From CAMAUF01 sp046152925 (GTDB taxonomy: Bacteria; Chloroflexota; Dehalococcoidia; Tepidiformales; Tepidiformaceae): a stretch of 7,813 nucleotides of DNA. The notes below the pieces were generated by a model, which saw only the letters and a program-made list of their open reading frames with translations, did no database searches and was not told where the DNA came from. The stretch spans positions 1 to 7,813 of the forward strand of contig JBJXFX010000143.1 of assembly GCA_046152925.1 (NCBI GenBank). The letters run 5' to 3'. Below are positions 1-6,400 of this stretch, piece after piece. A program made the position numbers and the translations under genes. Within the stretch, counting starts at the first letter, position 1, and the number at the start of each line of letters is the position of its first letter.

Positions 1-340
1 TCGCGTCGACGAGCGCGCGGTAGAGCGGATGCTGGTCATCCCCTTTGGCCGAGACCTTCGCGAACATCGGGAAGTCGACGTTGTACGTCGCCGAGCAGAA
101 CTCGGCGATCTCTTCGTTGGTGCCCGGTTCCTGGCCGGCGAAGTTGTTGGCCGGGAAGCCAAGGACGAGCAAGCCCTTGTCTTTGAGCTCGCTGTGCAGC
201 TGTTCGAGCCCGGCGTACTGGGGCGTGAGGCCGCACTTGGAGGCGACGTTGACGACGAGCATGACCGAGCCCTTGAACTCGGCCAGGGTTGTCGGGCTGC
301 CATCGATCTTGGCGACGGGAATATCGAGGACGTTGGACAC
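1..340 (-). CDS. gpx: Glutathione peroxidase family protein (Cys type), 3' end beyond window
   Basis: Thiol peroxidase that reduces hydrogen peroxide or organic hydroperoxides, probably in the cytoplasm since no signal peptide is seen. The 113 visible residues start at a GTG with a strong Shine-Dalgarno (AAGGAGGT at 349-356, 8 nt spacer). The N-terminal family signature NVASKCGLTPQY carries the peroxidatic cysteine at C36. The second signature, FPANNFAGQEPGTNEEI (62-78), carries the catalytic Gln Q70. A cysteine at C82 sits where thioredoxin-dependent members (yeast Gpx3 C36/C82) hold the resolving cysteine, so I infer thioredoxin rather than glutathione as reductant. The peroxidatic residue is Cys (TGC), not selenocysteine. 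The Trp and Asn of the catalytic tetrad lie beyond the window edge, as does the stop; the family is usually about 160 residues. It is divergent from the gene at 479. Automated callers requiring ATG would miss this start. Identification is very secure. Confidence 0.95.
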   Translation of the reverse strand, partial: MSNVLDIPVAKIDGSPTTLAEFKGSVMLVVNVASKCGLTPQYAGLEQLHSELKDKGLLVLGFPANNFAGQEPGTNEEIAEFCSATYNVDFPMFAKVSAKGDDQHPLYRALVDA

Positions 341-368
341 GGTGGAAGACCTCCTTGGGGTACCTGCG

Positions 369-397
369 ATGCTGGGGAGCGGGGGGACGGCGGTCAA
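369..397 (-). promoter_or_regulatory. Candidate promoter for the glutathione peroxidase gene
   Basis: On the minus strand TTGACC (392-397, five of six matches to the -35 consensus) is followed after 17 nt by CAGCAT (369-374, three of six for the -10). This would start transcription about 20 nt before the GTG, just upstream of its Shine-Dalgarno. The -10 is weak, so this is a suggestion only. Confidence 0.3.
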
Positions 398-420
398 GGG
401 CGAGCGGGTGGTTAGCCTGC

Positions 421-432
421 ACCCGCACGGGT
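421..432. promoter_or_regulatory. Short inverted repeat in the divergent intergenic region (possible operator)
   Basis: ACCCG and CGGGT flank a 2-nt centre (ACCCGCACGGGT). It lies between the divergent peroxidase and secreted-protein genes and abuts a weak -10-like TAGCAT (432-437) reading toward the plus-strand gene. Its position suits a repressor site serving one or both genes. It is short and G+C-rich, so chance is a real alternative. Apart from this and the promoter-like hexamers, I see nothing else in 341-478. Confidence 0.2.
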
Positions 433-478
433 AGCATGGAACCGCGCCCAATCCCGCACGCGTGATGGGGAGGATCTG

Positions 479-1273
479 ATGAGCATCGCCATGCAGGCTG
501 GCCGGCCCGGAAGAAGGCGCCTTCTTGCTGTCATCGCCGCCGGGGCCCTCGGCCTCGGGATCTGGGCGTGGTCCGCGTCGCCGGACTCCGTCCGCCTGGC
601 CGAAACGGTTATCGTTTCGCGGGGTGGCATGGATCAGTCACCAAGTCTCTCCATCGAGGGCAACACAATCGACTCCGGCGCGGGGTGGCGATACGTGGTC
701 GACGAGGTGATCGCCGACGAGACATCCGTCACGGTCCGCTACCACGTCGAAGGCGATGTGGCCGCGGACCTCGGGCAGTTGCCCGCCGATGCCGGCGAGG
801 GCGAGGTGCTCCTCCCGTTCGTGCCCCCAGGCCAGACTGGCGAGGTCGTGACGCCGCGCACGGGGGACTCGATTGCGATCCTCGGCGGCCCGGCGGCCCG
901 TCCGAGCGAGGCCGGGGCCTCGGTCGACTTCACCGTCGGCGTCGGCGGCGAAGCCACTCTTGCGTCCATCACGTCCACCGAAGTCAGCGAGGCTGTCCTG
1001 TTCTACCAGGAGCGAGGCAACTTCACCAGCGTGCGGTTGACAAGCCACATCGGGTTCACGGGTCGCGGTTCCCCCGGAAACGGGGCGACGCTCACGGACA
1101 ACCTCGGCAACCGCTATCCGCTCTACCACGGGTCCGGAACGTTCCCGCCGAAGCACTCGCAGTGGGACTTCGAGGGAAAGCTGGCCGAGGGCGTCACGTC
1201 CGTGCGGCTGGATGTCCCCGGGAGCTACCTGACGGAACGGCCGACAGAGAAGCTGCAGGTTCCGCTCCGCTAA
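479..1273 (+). CDS. Unrecognised membrane-anchored extracytoplasmic protein, 264 aa
   Basis: I do not recognise a named family. The N-terminus has a basic stretch (GRRR, 11-14) followed by one hydrophobic segment (about 15-32), either a signal peptide or an uncleaved anchor. The remaining ~230 residues should lie outside the membrane. They contain no cysteine and look beta-rich, with alternating hydrophobic stretches at 71-91 (YVVDEVIADETSVTVRYHV), 149-162 and 183-193, and a turn-like motif TLTDNLGNRYPLY (204-216). Motifs of the type D-x-x-G-N-x-Y occur in beta-sandwich domains of Gram-positive and Chloroflexota surface proteins (DUF4179/DUF5643-like), but this resemblance is weak and from memory. 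The start is well set: GGGGAGGA at 467-474, 5 nt before ATG. It is followed by a strong hairpin and convergent with the gene at 1395. Third codon positions are mostly G or C, supporting real coding. Confidence 0.8.
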   Translation: MSIAMQAGRPGRRRLLAVIAAGALGLGIWAWSASPDSVRLAETVIVSRGGMDQSPSLSIEGNTIDSGAGWRYVVDEVIADETSVTVRYHVEGDVAADLGQLPADAGEGEVLLPFVPPGQTGEVVTPRTGDSIAILGGPAARPSEAGASVDFTVGVGGEATLASITSTEVSEAVLFYQERGNFTSVRLTSHIGFTGRGSPGNGATLTDNLGNRYPLYHGSGTFPPKHSQWDFEGKLAEGVTSVRLDVPGSYLTERPTEKLQVPLR

Positions 1274-1297
1274 AGCGCCTACGCCACGCACTCACCC

Positions 1298-1326
1298 AAG
1301 ACGGCCGCGAGACTCGCGGCCGTCTT
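1298..1326. terminator. Hairpin terminator between convergent genes
   Basis: Perfect 13-bp inverted repeat (AAGACGGCCGCGA / TCGCGGCCGTCTT) with a 3-nt loop GAC, 24 nt after the stop of the plus-strand gene. It also lies 68 nt beyond the stop of the convergent minus-strand acyltransferase gene. The arms begin AAGA and end TCTT, so there is only a short T-tract on either side, but the stem is very stable. It probably works in both directions. Nothing else stands out in 1274-1394. Confidence 0.7.
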
Positions 1327-1394
1327 CGCGTCCGGGGCCCGGGCCTCACTGGGCCACCACACCCGCTCCCGTTGGTCGCGGTTCCGTTCGCGGC

Positions 1395-2387
1395 CTACTG
1401 GCCTGCGGCGATCGGAGCCTCGCGGACGGCGTCTTGGAGCGCGCGCATCGCCCGGTACATCATCGTCGTCGCGTCGCCGACCGAGGTGCCCTCGGAGAAG
1501 CGGAGGGGCTCGCCGATCCGGACCTTGACCGGCCCGGGTTGAACGTCCCGGGTGCCCTTCGGGCGGATGGCGCCGAGACCGTCGAGGTAGATCGGCACGA
1601 CTGGCACCCCCTTCGCGAGCGCGAGGATGGCGACACCGGCCTTGAACGTCCCCATCTTGCCGGACGACGTGCGCGTCCCCTCCGGGAAGATCATCACGTT
1701 CCAGCGCTTATCGATGAGCCATTCGGCGTAGCTCAGCGTCGACCGGCCGCCGCCGCGCCGGATAGGGAAGGTGTTCATGGCGAGGCTGTTCCACCAGCCC
1801 TGCTTCGTCATCCCCTTGCGGCCTTTGATGTAGAAGCGGTCGGCGGCGCTGCCGAACGTGAGGAAGCGGCGGAATGACTCCGGCAGTGCGGTATGGACGA
1901 CGAGGCTATCGAGGTGGCTCGTATGGTTCGCGATGAAGATGGCCGGGCGTTCGAGGCCGCGCAAGTTGCCGCGCCCCTCGATCGTGAGGGGCTTGCACGC
2001 CTCCCGGACGTGGCGCGTGATCCAGTAGTTGCGCAGCGCGCGGCGCGCGACCTGTGCCGGGACGCGCACCTGCCACGGGTGCGGGCCGCTCGTGCCCGCC
2101 TCTTGGCCGAGGAGGCGGACGAAGAGCGGCATGTCGATCGCGGGCATGACGATGAAGCGGGCACGGCCGTGGCCAGCCTGGTCGACGGCCATCCGGTGGA
2201 TGGCGCCGTTATCGGGAGCTTCGACGAGGGCGCAGAAGTCGTACTGCCCGAGCGTGGCCCATTGCTCGATGACGCGGCCGTCCATCGCTTGGACTTCGGC
2301 CGCGACCTCGTTGAGGCGCTCGGGCGTATCGCGGATCATCTTGACGCCCGCGAGGTTCAGCTTCGTGAAGACGACGTAGACGCCCAC
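1395..2387 (-). CDS. GYD domain fused to PlsC-type 1-acylglycerol-3-phosphate acyltransferase, 330 aa
   Basis: Two domains in one open frame. Residues 1-95 are a GYD domain: PERLNEV at 22-28, G-x-Y-D core in TLGQYDF at 45-51, VEAPDN at 55-60. Residues ~115-330 are a lysophosphatidate acyltransferase domain. It has the catalytic H-x4-D in NHTSHLD (H155, D160), block II FPIRR (207-211), block III FPEGTRTSSGKMGTFKAG (234-251) and block IV VPVVPIYLDG (261-270). All catalytic blocks are intact. The family transfers an acyl chain to the sn-2 position of lysophosphatidate at the inner membrane face; no clear transmembrane helix is seen. The role of the GYD part is unknown. The start is GTG, 11 nt after the stop of the upstream GYD gene and with only a weak Shine-Dalgarno, so translation is probably coupled. 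No well-placed internal start with a ribosome site was found before the acyltransferase part, which supports a true fusion. Confidence 0.9.
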   Translation of the reverse strand: MGVYVVFTKLNLAGVKMIRDTPERLNEVAAEVQAMDGRVIEQWATLGQYDFCALVEAPDNGAIHRMAVDQAGHGRARFIVMPAIDMPLFVRLLGQEAGTSGPHPWQVRVPAQVARRALRNYWITRHVREACKPLTIEGRGNLRGLERPAIFIANHTSHLDSLVVHTALPESFRRFLTFGSAADRFYIKGRKGMTKQGWWNSLAMNTFPIRRGGGRSTLSYAEWLIDKRWNVMIFPEGTRTSSGKMGTFKAGVAILALAKGVPVVPIYLDGLGAIRPKGTRDVQPGPVKVRIGEPLRFSEGTSVGDATTMMYRAMRALQDAVREAPIAAGQ

Positions 2388-2398
2388 GGCGGCGCGAC

Positions 2399-2692
2399 CT
2401 ATCGCCCGCCGCGAATGCTGGCCACGAAGGTTTCGACGGACATCGCGGGCAACGTCGTGATCTGGACGGTGCCGCGACTGCCGAGCTCGACGGAAATCCG
2501 CGCGATGACCTCGTTGCTCGGCGCTTCGACGACGTTGATGAAGTCGTAGAGCCCGAGGACGGCGTACTGCGCGACGACGCGCCCGCCCATCGACTCGATC
2601 TCCTTGTTGACCTCCTGGAGGCGTTCGGGACGTGCTTTCAGCGTCTTTCGCCCTTCATCGGTCAGCGTGCTGAGGAGCAGATAGGTGGCCAT
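2399..2692 (-). CDS. GYD domain protein, 97 aa
   Basis: A stand-alone small protein of the GYD family (named for its Gly-x-Tyr-Asp core; alpha-beta fold, function unknown). The core is VLGLYDF at 45-51, with PERLQEV at 22-28, GGRVVAQ at 36-42 and VEAPSN at 55-60. It aligns without gaps to the N-terminal 92 residues of the downstream fusion, with about 36 identities by hand count, so the two are paralogues. No signal peptide or cysteine. The ATG has a good Shine-Dalgarno (GGAGG at 2702-2706, 9 nt spacer). Its stop lies 11 nt before the GTG of the fusion, so the two form one transcription unit. Family members of this length are usually single-domain and may oligomerise; whether it pairs with the GYD domain of the fusion is inference. 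Confidence 0.92.
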   Translation of the reverse strand: MATYLLLSTLTDEGRKTLKARPERLQEVNKEIESMGGRVVAQYAVLGLYDFINVVEAPSNEVIARISVELGSRGTVQITTLPAMSVETFVASIRGGR

Positions 2693-2719
2693 CGCGAGTC
2701 CCCTCCGTGTAGGGCCCGG

Positions 2720-2725
2720 ATACTA
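2720..2725 (-). promoter_or_regulatory. Candidate extended -10 for the GYD / GYD-PlsC pair
   Basis: The minus strand reads TGCTAGTAT: an extended -10 (TGn) before TAGTAT (four of six). No good -35 is seen. A start about 7 nt downstream gives a leader of roughly 20 nt containing the GGAGG of the GYD gene. The 62-bp gap 2693-2754 holds nothing else I can name. Confidence 0.3.
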
Positions 2726-2754
2726 GCAGAACGGCGAGGGCGTGGTGCGGACCC

Positions 2755-2934
2755 TTACTCGACGCGGGCCGCCAAGCGCCCATCCCAGCAGAGGAAGCGG
2801 CCGCCTTCGACCTCGACGAGTTCGCAGGTCTCGCCGCGGCCGACGGCGACGCCTGGGACGCAGAGGTCTGCCATAGCGCGCTCGACAGCCTCGACGACGG
2901 ACGCGGGGAGGGGCAAGGCGACGACTTCCGGCAT
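2755..2934 (-). CDS. Small hypothetical protein, 59 aa, three cysteines
   Basis: No family recognised. The frame runs ATG to TAA and begins MPEVVALPLPASVVEAVERA. An amphipathic N-terminal helix is likely (about 11-24). It is followed by a short beta-rich part with Cys at 25, 37 and 49, spaced exactly twelve apart, and a WDGRLAARVE tail. Fifty-one of 59 sense codons end in G or C, the same bias as neighbouring genes, which is the main argument that it is real. There is no Shine-Dalgarno, but CATAAT lies 6 nt before the ATG, consistent with a leaderless transcript. It lies between the thioredoxin-like gene (57 bp upstream) and the GYD gene (62 bp downstream), on the same strand. A longer overlapping frame (2655-3056, minus) looks like a shadow. 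Its being a cytoplasmic companion of the redox gene is speculation. Confidence 0.6.
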   Translation of the reverse strand: MPEVVALPLPASVVEAVERAMADLCVPGVAVGRGETCELVEVEGGRFLCWDGRLAARVE

Positions 2935-2940
2935 CGCCGG

Positions 2941-2946
2941 ATTATG
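2941..2946 (-). promoter_or_regulatory. Candidate -10 for the 59-aa gene (leaderless)
   Basis: CATAAT (five of six matches to TATAAT) ends 6 nt before the ATG at 2934, so transcription would begin at or next to the start codon. The best -35-like sequence is TTGCGT, 19 nt upstream, which is weak. Confidence 0.4.
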
Positions 2947-2991
2947 CCATCGGCGGGGGTGCGAGACGCAAGGCGCAGCCCGGGCGTGGTC

Positions 2992-3417
2992 CTATTGCGC
3001 CTTAGTTGCGGTTTCCTGCACCAATGCGATGAGCCCGTCGCGGGTCGAGGGGCCAAGGCGCTGATACGTGAGCGCGCCCTCCGCGTCCCAGATGACGAAG
3101 CCTGGCTGGGAATAGAGGCGGTGTTCGTCAGCCCACTTCCGGCCCTCCGCGGTGTCGCGGTCGACGTCGCGCATCTCGATTTGGCTGCCGTACTGTCGAA
3201 TCAGGTCCGCCCACACGGGGCGGAGGCGTTCGCAGACCGGTCAGTGGGTGGCGTGGACGAAGACGATGACCGGTTTCGCCTCGGCGGCCGCACTCTGCGC
3301 GGTGGATGGCGCTGCGCCGGGCGCCGGCGCGGGATCTGTCGAGCCGCCGCCGCAGGCAACGGCCGTCAGCGCGACGACGGCTGCCAAGAGACCGCCGAGC
3401 CAGAGTTTCACGTTCAT
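2992..3417 (-). CDS. Thioredoxin-like lipoprotein, probable selenoprotein (UxxC), 141 aa with in-frame TGA
   Basis: Predicted thiol-disulfide oxidoreductase on the outer face of the membrane. Residues 1-21 form a lipoprotein signal (MNVKLWLGGLLAAVVALTAVA) with C22 as the lipidated Cys, then GGGS and an Ala/Pro-rich tether (27-47). The thioredoxin fold follows: strand PVIVFVHAT (49-57), active site H58-TGA59-P60-V61-C62, helix ERLRPVWADLIRQYG (63-77), strand IEMRDVDRD (80-88), cis-proline loop YSQPGFVIWD with P105 (102-111), and final helix (124-136). The TGA replaces the first Cys of CxxC, and the frame is open and typical on both sides, so I read it as selenocysteine, giving UxxC. A SECIS-like hairpin follows. 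If the TGA were a stop, a useless 58-residue lipopeptide would result. The residue before the site is His, where thioredoxins usually have Trp. The ATG lacks a Shine-Dalgarno; TAGCAT lies 8 nt upstream. The gene is 68 bp after metH. Alternatives are a sequencing error (TGC to TGA) or a recent nonsense mutation. Confidence 0.82.
3206..3224 (-). promoter_or_regulatory. Candidate bacterial SECIS hairpin
   Basis: In the mRNA a perfect 7-bp stem UCCGCCC / GGGCGGA closes a 5-nt loop CGUGU. The loop begins 23 nt after the UGA codon at 3241-3243 and has G at its second position. Bacterial SECIS elements, as I recall the published model, need an apical loop with a G in its first two positions about 16-37 nt after the UGA; this hairpin meets both conditions. 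It lies inside the coding region, as bacterial SECIS elements do. SelB binding is inferred, and G+C-rich coding DNA can form such hairpins by chance. Confidence 0.6.
3241..3243 (-). other. In-frame TGA, probable selenocysteine codon (residue 59)
   Basis: The codons read GTC CAC GCC ACC CAC TGA CCG GTC TGC. TGA falls at the N-terminal, nucleophilic position of the thioredoxin CxxC motif, the place where Sec replaces Cys in known thioredoxin-fold selenoproteins. Normal decoding of TGA as stop elsewhere is supported by metH, which ends in TGA at 3486-3488, so a general code change to Trp is unlikely. Confidence 0.78.
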
Positions 3418-3425
3418 GGATGCAG

Positions 3426-3431
3426 ATGCTA
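3426..3431 (-). promoter_or_regulatory. Candidate -10 upstream of the thioredoxin-like gene
   Basis: TAGCAT (four of six) lies 8 nt before the ATG at 3417, allowing a near-leaderless transcript independent of metH. No convincing -35 is seen. In the same 68-bp gap the mRNA could form a 5-bp CCCGG/CCGGG stem with a 10-nt loop just before this hexamer; it lacks a U-tract, so I do not call it a terminator. Confidence 0.25.
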
Positions 3432-3485
3432 CATCCCGGAGACTAACGGCCGGGTTACAGGATTCTTGCGAACGCGGAGGGGCTG

Positions 3486-6400
3486 TCACCGGATCACGAA
3501 GTAGCGCGCCGCCGGGTGGTGGACGATGAGCGCGCTGGTGGATTGCTCCGGATGCCACTGGAACGTCTCGCTCAACTCGACGCCGATCCGTTCCGGCCCC
3601 AACAGCTTCGCGATGCCCACCTGCTCCTCCAGGTCCGGGCAGGCAGGGTAGCCGAACGAGTAGCGGCTCCCCTGGTAGCCCTGCTGGAAGAGCCCCTTCA
3701 TCGAGTCTGCGTCTTTCGCTGCGAACCCGAGTTCGGTGCGGACGCGCTTGTGGAAGTACTCCGCCAGCGCCTCGGCGCACTCGACCGCGAAACCGTGGAA
3801 GTGGAGGTATTCGCGATACTCGTTCGTATCGAAGAGCGTCTTGGCGAATGCGGAGGCGCGTTCACCCATCGTCACCAGCGTGAAGGAGACCGTGTCGAAG
3901 CGGTCGCCGGCCTGTTCCTTCGACAAGAAGAAGTCGGCGACGGAGAGCCGCCGCCCGGTGGGCTGGCGCGGGAACTGGAAGCGCACTGGCTCGCCGGTTG
4001 GGCGGCCATCGCGGACTTCGGGCCAAACGAGCAGGTCGTTTCCTTCGGCAAGCGCCGGGAAGTAGCCGTAGACCACCGCCGGGACGAGCAGGTTCTCCGC
4101 GATCGCGCGGTCCTGCCAGCGGCGGAAGACGGGCCGGACCTCGTCCTCCACGAGCTGGTCGTACTCCTCGGGCGAGCGCTCGCCGCGTTGGTACTGCCAT
4201 TGGCCCCGGAACAGCGCGGTCTCGTTCACGAAAGGGTAGATCTCGCGAAGGGGGACGCCTTTGACGACGCGCGTGCCCCAGAAGGGCGGCTCCGGGATGT
4301 CCGGCGCGGCCCCAGCGCGGACGTCGGAGACGGCGTAGGCGCGGTCGTTCGGCGCGTCCGGCGCGGTTGTGCTGGTCCGAACGGCATCGTATCCCGTGTC
4401 CTCCTTGTCGCGCGGCCGGCGGCTTGGCACGTCGGCGCCAGAGAGGAGCGCATCGAGCGTCGCGAGGCCCTCGAAGGCGTCCTGGCAGTAGTGGACCCTT
4501 CCTTTATAGACCTTGCGCAGGTCCTCTTCGACGTACTTGCGCGTGAGCGCCGCCCCGCCGAGCAACACCGGGTAGTGGAAGAGCTCGCGGGCGTTCAGCT
4601 CTTCGAGGTCTTCCCGCATGACGACGGTGCTCTTCACCAGGAGGCCGCTGAGGCCGATCGCGTCGGCATCGACCTCCGCCGCCTTGTCGATCACGTTCTG
4701 GATCGGCTGCTTGATGCCGAGGTTGTAGGTCGTGTAGCCGTTGTTGGAGAGGATGATGTCGACCAGGTTCTTACCGATATCGTGGACATCGCCGCGGACG
4801 GTGGCGAGCACAATCCTCCCCTTCGTCGAGCCGGCCTGCTTTTCCATGTGCGGTTCGAGGTGGGCGACGGCCGTCTTCATCGTCTCGGCGCTCTGGAGCA
4901 CGAAGGGAAGCTGCATCTTGCCCGAGCCGAAGAGCTCGCCGACCACCTTCATCCCAGCAAGCAGGTGAGTGTTGATGATCGTAAGCGGGTCCATGGCGGC
5001 AAGCGCTTCCTCGAGGTCGGCCTCGATTCCACGCCGGTCGCCATCGACGATCCGCCGCCGGAGGCGCTCTTCGACGGGCAGCGTCGCGCGGTCGACCTTC
5101 TCGGCCTTCGCTTCTTGGACGCCTTCGAAGAGCGTGACAAACGCGTGGAGCGGGTCATAGCCCTCGCGGCGGCGGTCGTAGATGAGGTCGAGCGCCGTCT
5201 GGAGCTGGTCTTCCGGGATACGGTTGAGAGGGACGATCTGCTTGGCGTTCACAATGGCCGCGTCCAGGCCGTGCTCTCTCGCTTCGGCGAGGAAGACCGA
5301 GTTGAGCACGCGGCGGGCCGCCGGCTTGAGGCCGAACGAAATGTTCGAAACCCCGAGCACCGTGTAGACGCCCGGCAACTCCACTTTCACCCTCCGGATC
5401 GCTTCGAGCGTCGCCATCGCGTCGCCGCGGAGCTCTTCCTGGCCGCTGCTGAGCGGAAACGTGAGCATGTCGAAGAGGATGTCGCCCGGCTCCATGCCGT
5501 AGCGGTTGACCGCGATGTCATGGATGCGGTGGGCGACGCGCAACTTCCAATCGACATCTCGCGCCTGGCCCTGTTCGTCGATCACGAGCGCTATCGCGGC
5601 CGCGCCATGCCGCCTGATCAGGGGTAGCAGCCGGCTGATCTTGCGCTCCCCGTCTTCGAGGTTGATGGAGTTGACGATCGCCTTGCCGCCGTAGAGCTTC
5701 AGGGCCGTCTCGACGACGGGGATTTCCGTGGAGTCGAAGACGAGCGGCAGCGTGGATTGCGTCCGGAGCGCAGTGACGAAGCGCTCCATATCGGGGGCGC
5801 CATCGCGGCCGACGTAGTCGACCATGAGGTCGAGGACGTGCGCGCCTTCGCTCGCCTGCTCGCGGGCAAGGGCGACCGCAGCATCCAGGTCGCCAGCGAG
5901 CAAGAGGTCGCGGAACGCTCTCGAGCCCGTGGCGTTCATCCGCTCGCCGACCACGAGGAAGCTTGTGTCCTGCTCAAGTGGGACGCTCGTATAGAGGGAG
6001 GCGGCGGCGGGCTCGAACTTCGGCGTGCGCGGCTTCGGCGCGCCACGGCCAATGGCGGCGATGGCGGCCTCGAACATCGCCGGCGTGGTGCCACAACAGC
6101 CGGCCACGATGTTGATCCCGTACTCGTGTACGAAGATCCCTTGGTAGCGCGCAAAGTCCTCGGCCGACAACGGGTAGCACGCTTCGCCGTCGACGATTTG
6201 CGGGAGCCCCGCGTTCGGGCCAACGAACACCGGGCGCCGGCTGTGTTCGGCGAGGTAGCGGACGTGCTCCACCATCTGCTCGGGCCCGAGGGAGCAGTTC
6301 AGGCCGATGATGTCGACCACATCGAGCGCCTCGATCGCGGTCAGCGCTGCCGCAATGTCCGACCCAATCAGCATCGTCCCGGTGGTCTCGATCGTGATGC

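Noticed and set aside
36..437. Minus-strand and plus-strand frames over the first 430 bases
   Set aside because: They overlap the glutathione peroxidase, whose GTG start and open 3' end hide it from simple ORF listing; their translations are low-complexity shadows.
2655..3056. 133-residue minus-strand frame
   Set aside because: It overlaps the ends of the thioredoxin-like and GYD genes. Its Ser/Arg/Pro-rich translation looks like a frame shadow of the 59-residue gene, which has the better codon pattern.
2992..3216. Separate 74-residue thioredoxin-like protein starting at GTG 3216
   Set aside because: It begins inside the active-site helix and lacks the CxxC motif and first strand. It is the C-terminal half of the 141-residue gene, and the GTG is Val68.
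3418..3485. CCCGG/CCGGG stem as a metH terminator
   Set aside because: Only 5 bp with a 10-nt loop and no T-tract; too weak to call.
3241..3780. 179-residue minus-strand frame ending at the TGA
   Set aside because: Only its last 58 residues (from 3417) are real: they are the N-terminus of the thioredoxin-like protein. The upstream part overlaps metH in another frame. Treating the TGA as a stop would leave two fragments without function.
3516..5627. 703-codon open frame on the plus strand
   Set aside because: It is antisense to metH, whose domains and motifs are unmistakable. Long antisense frames are expected in G+C-rich genes, and its translation (Asp/Glu/Arg/Val-rich, no motif) is typical of such shadows.
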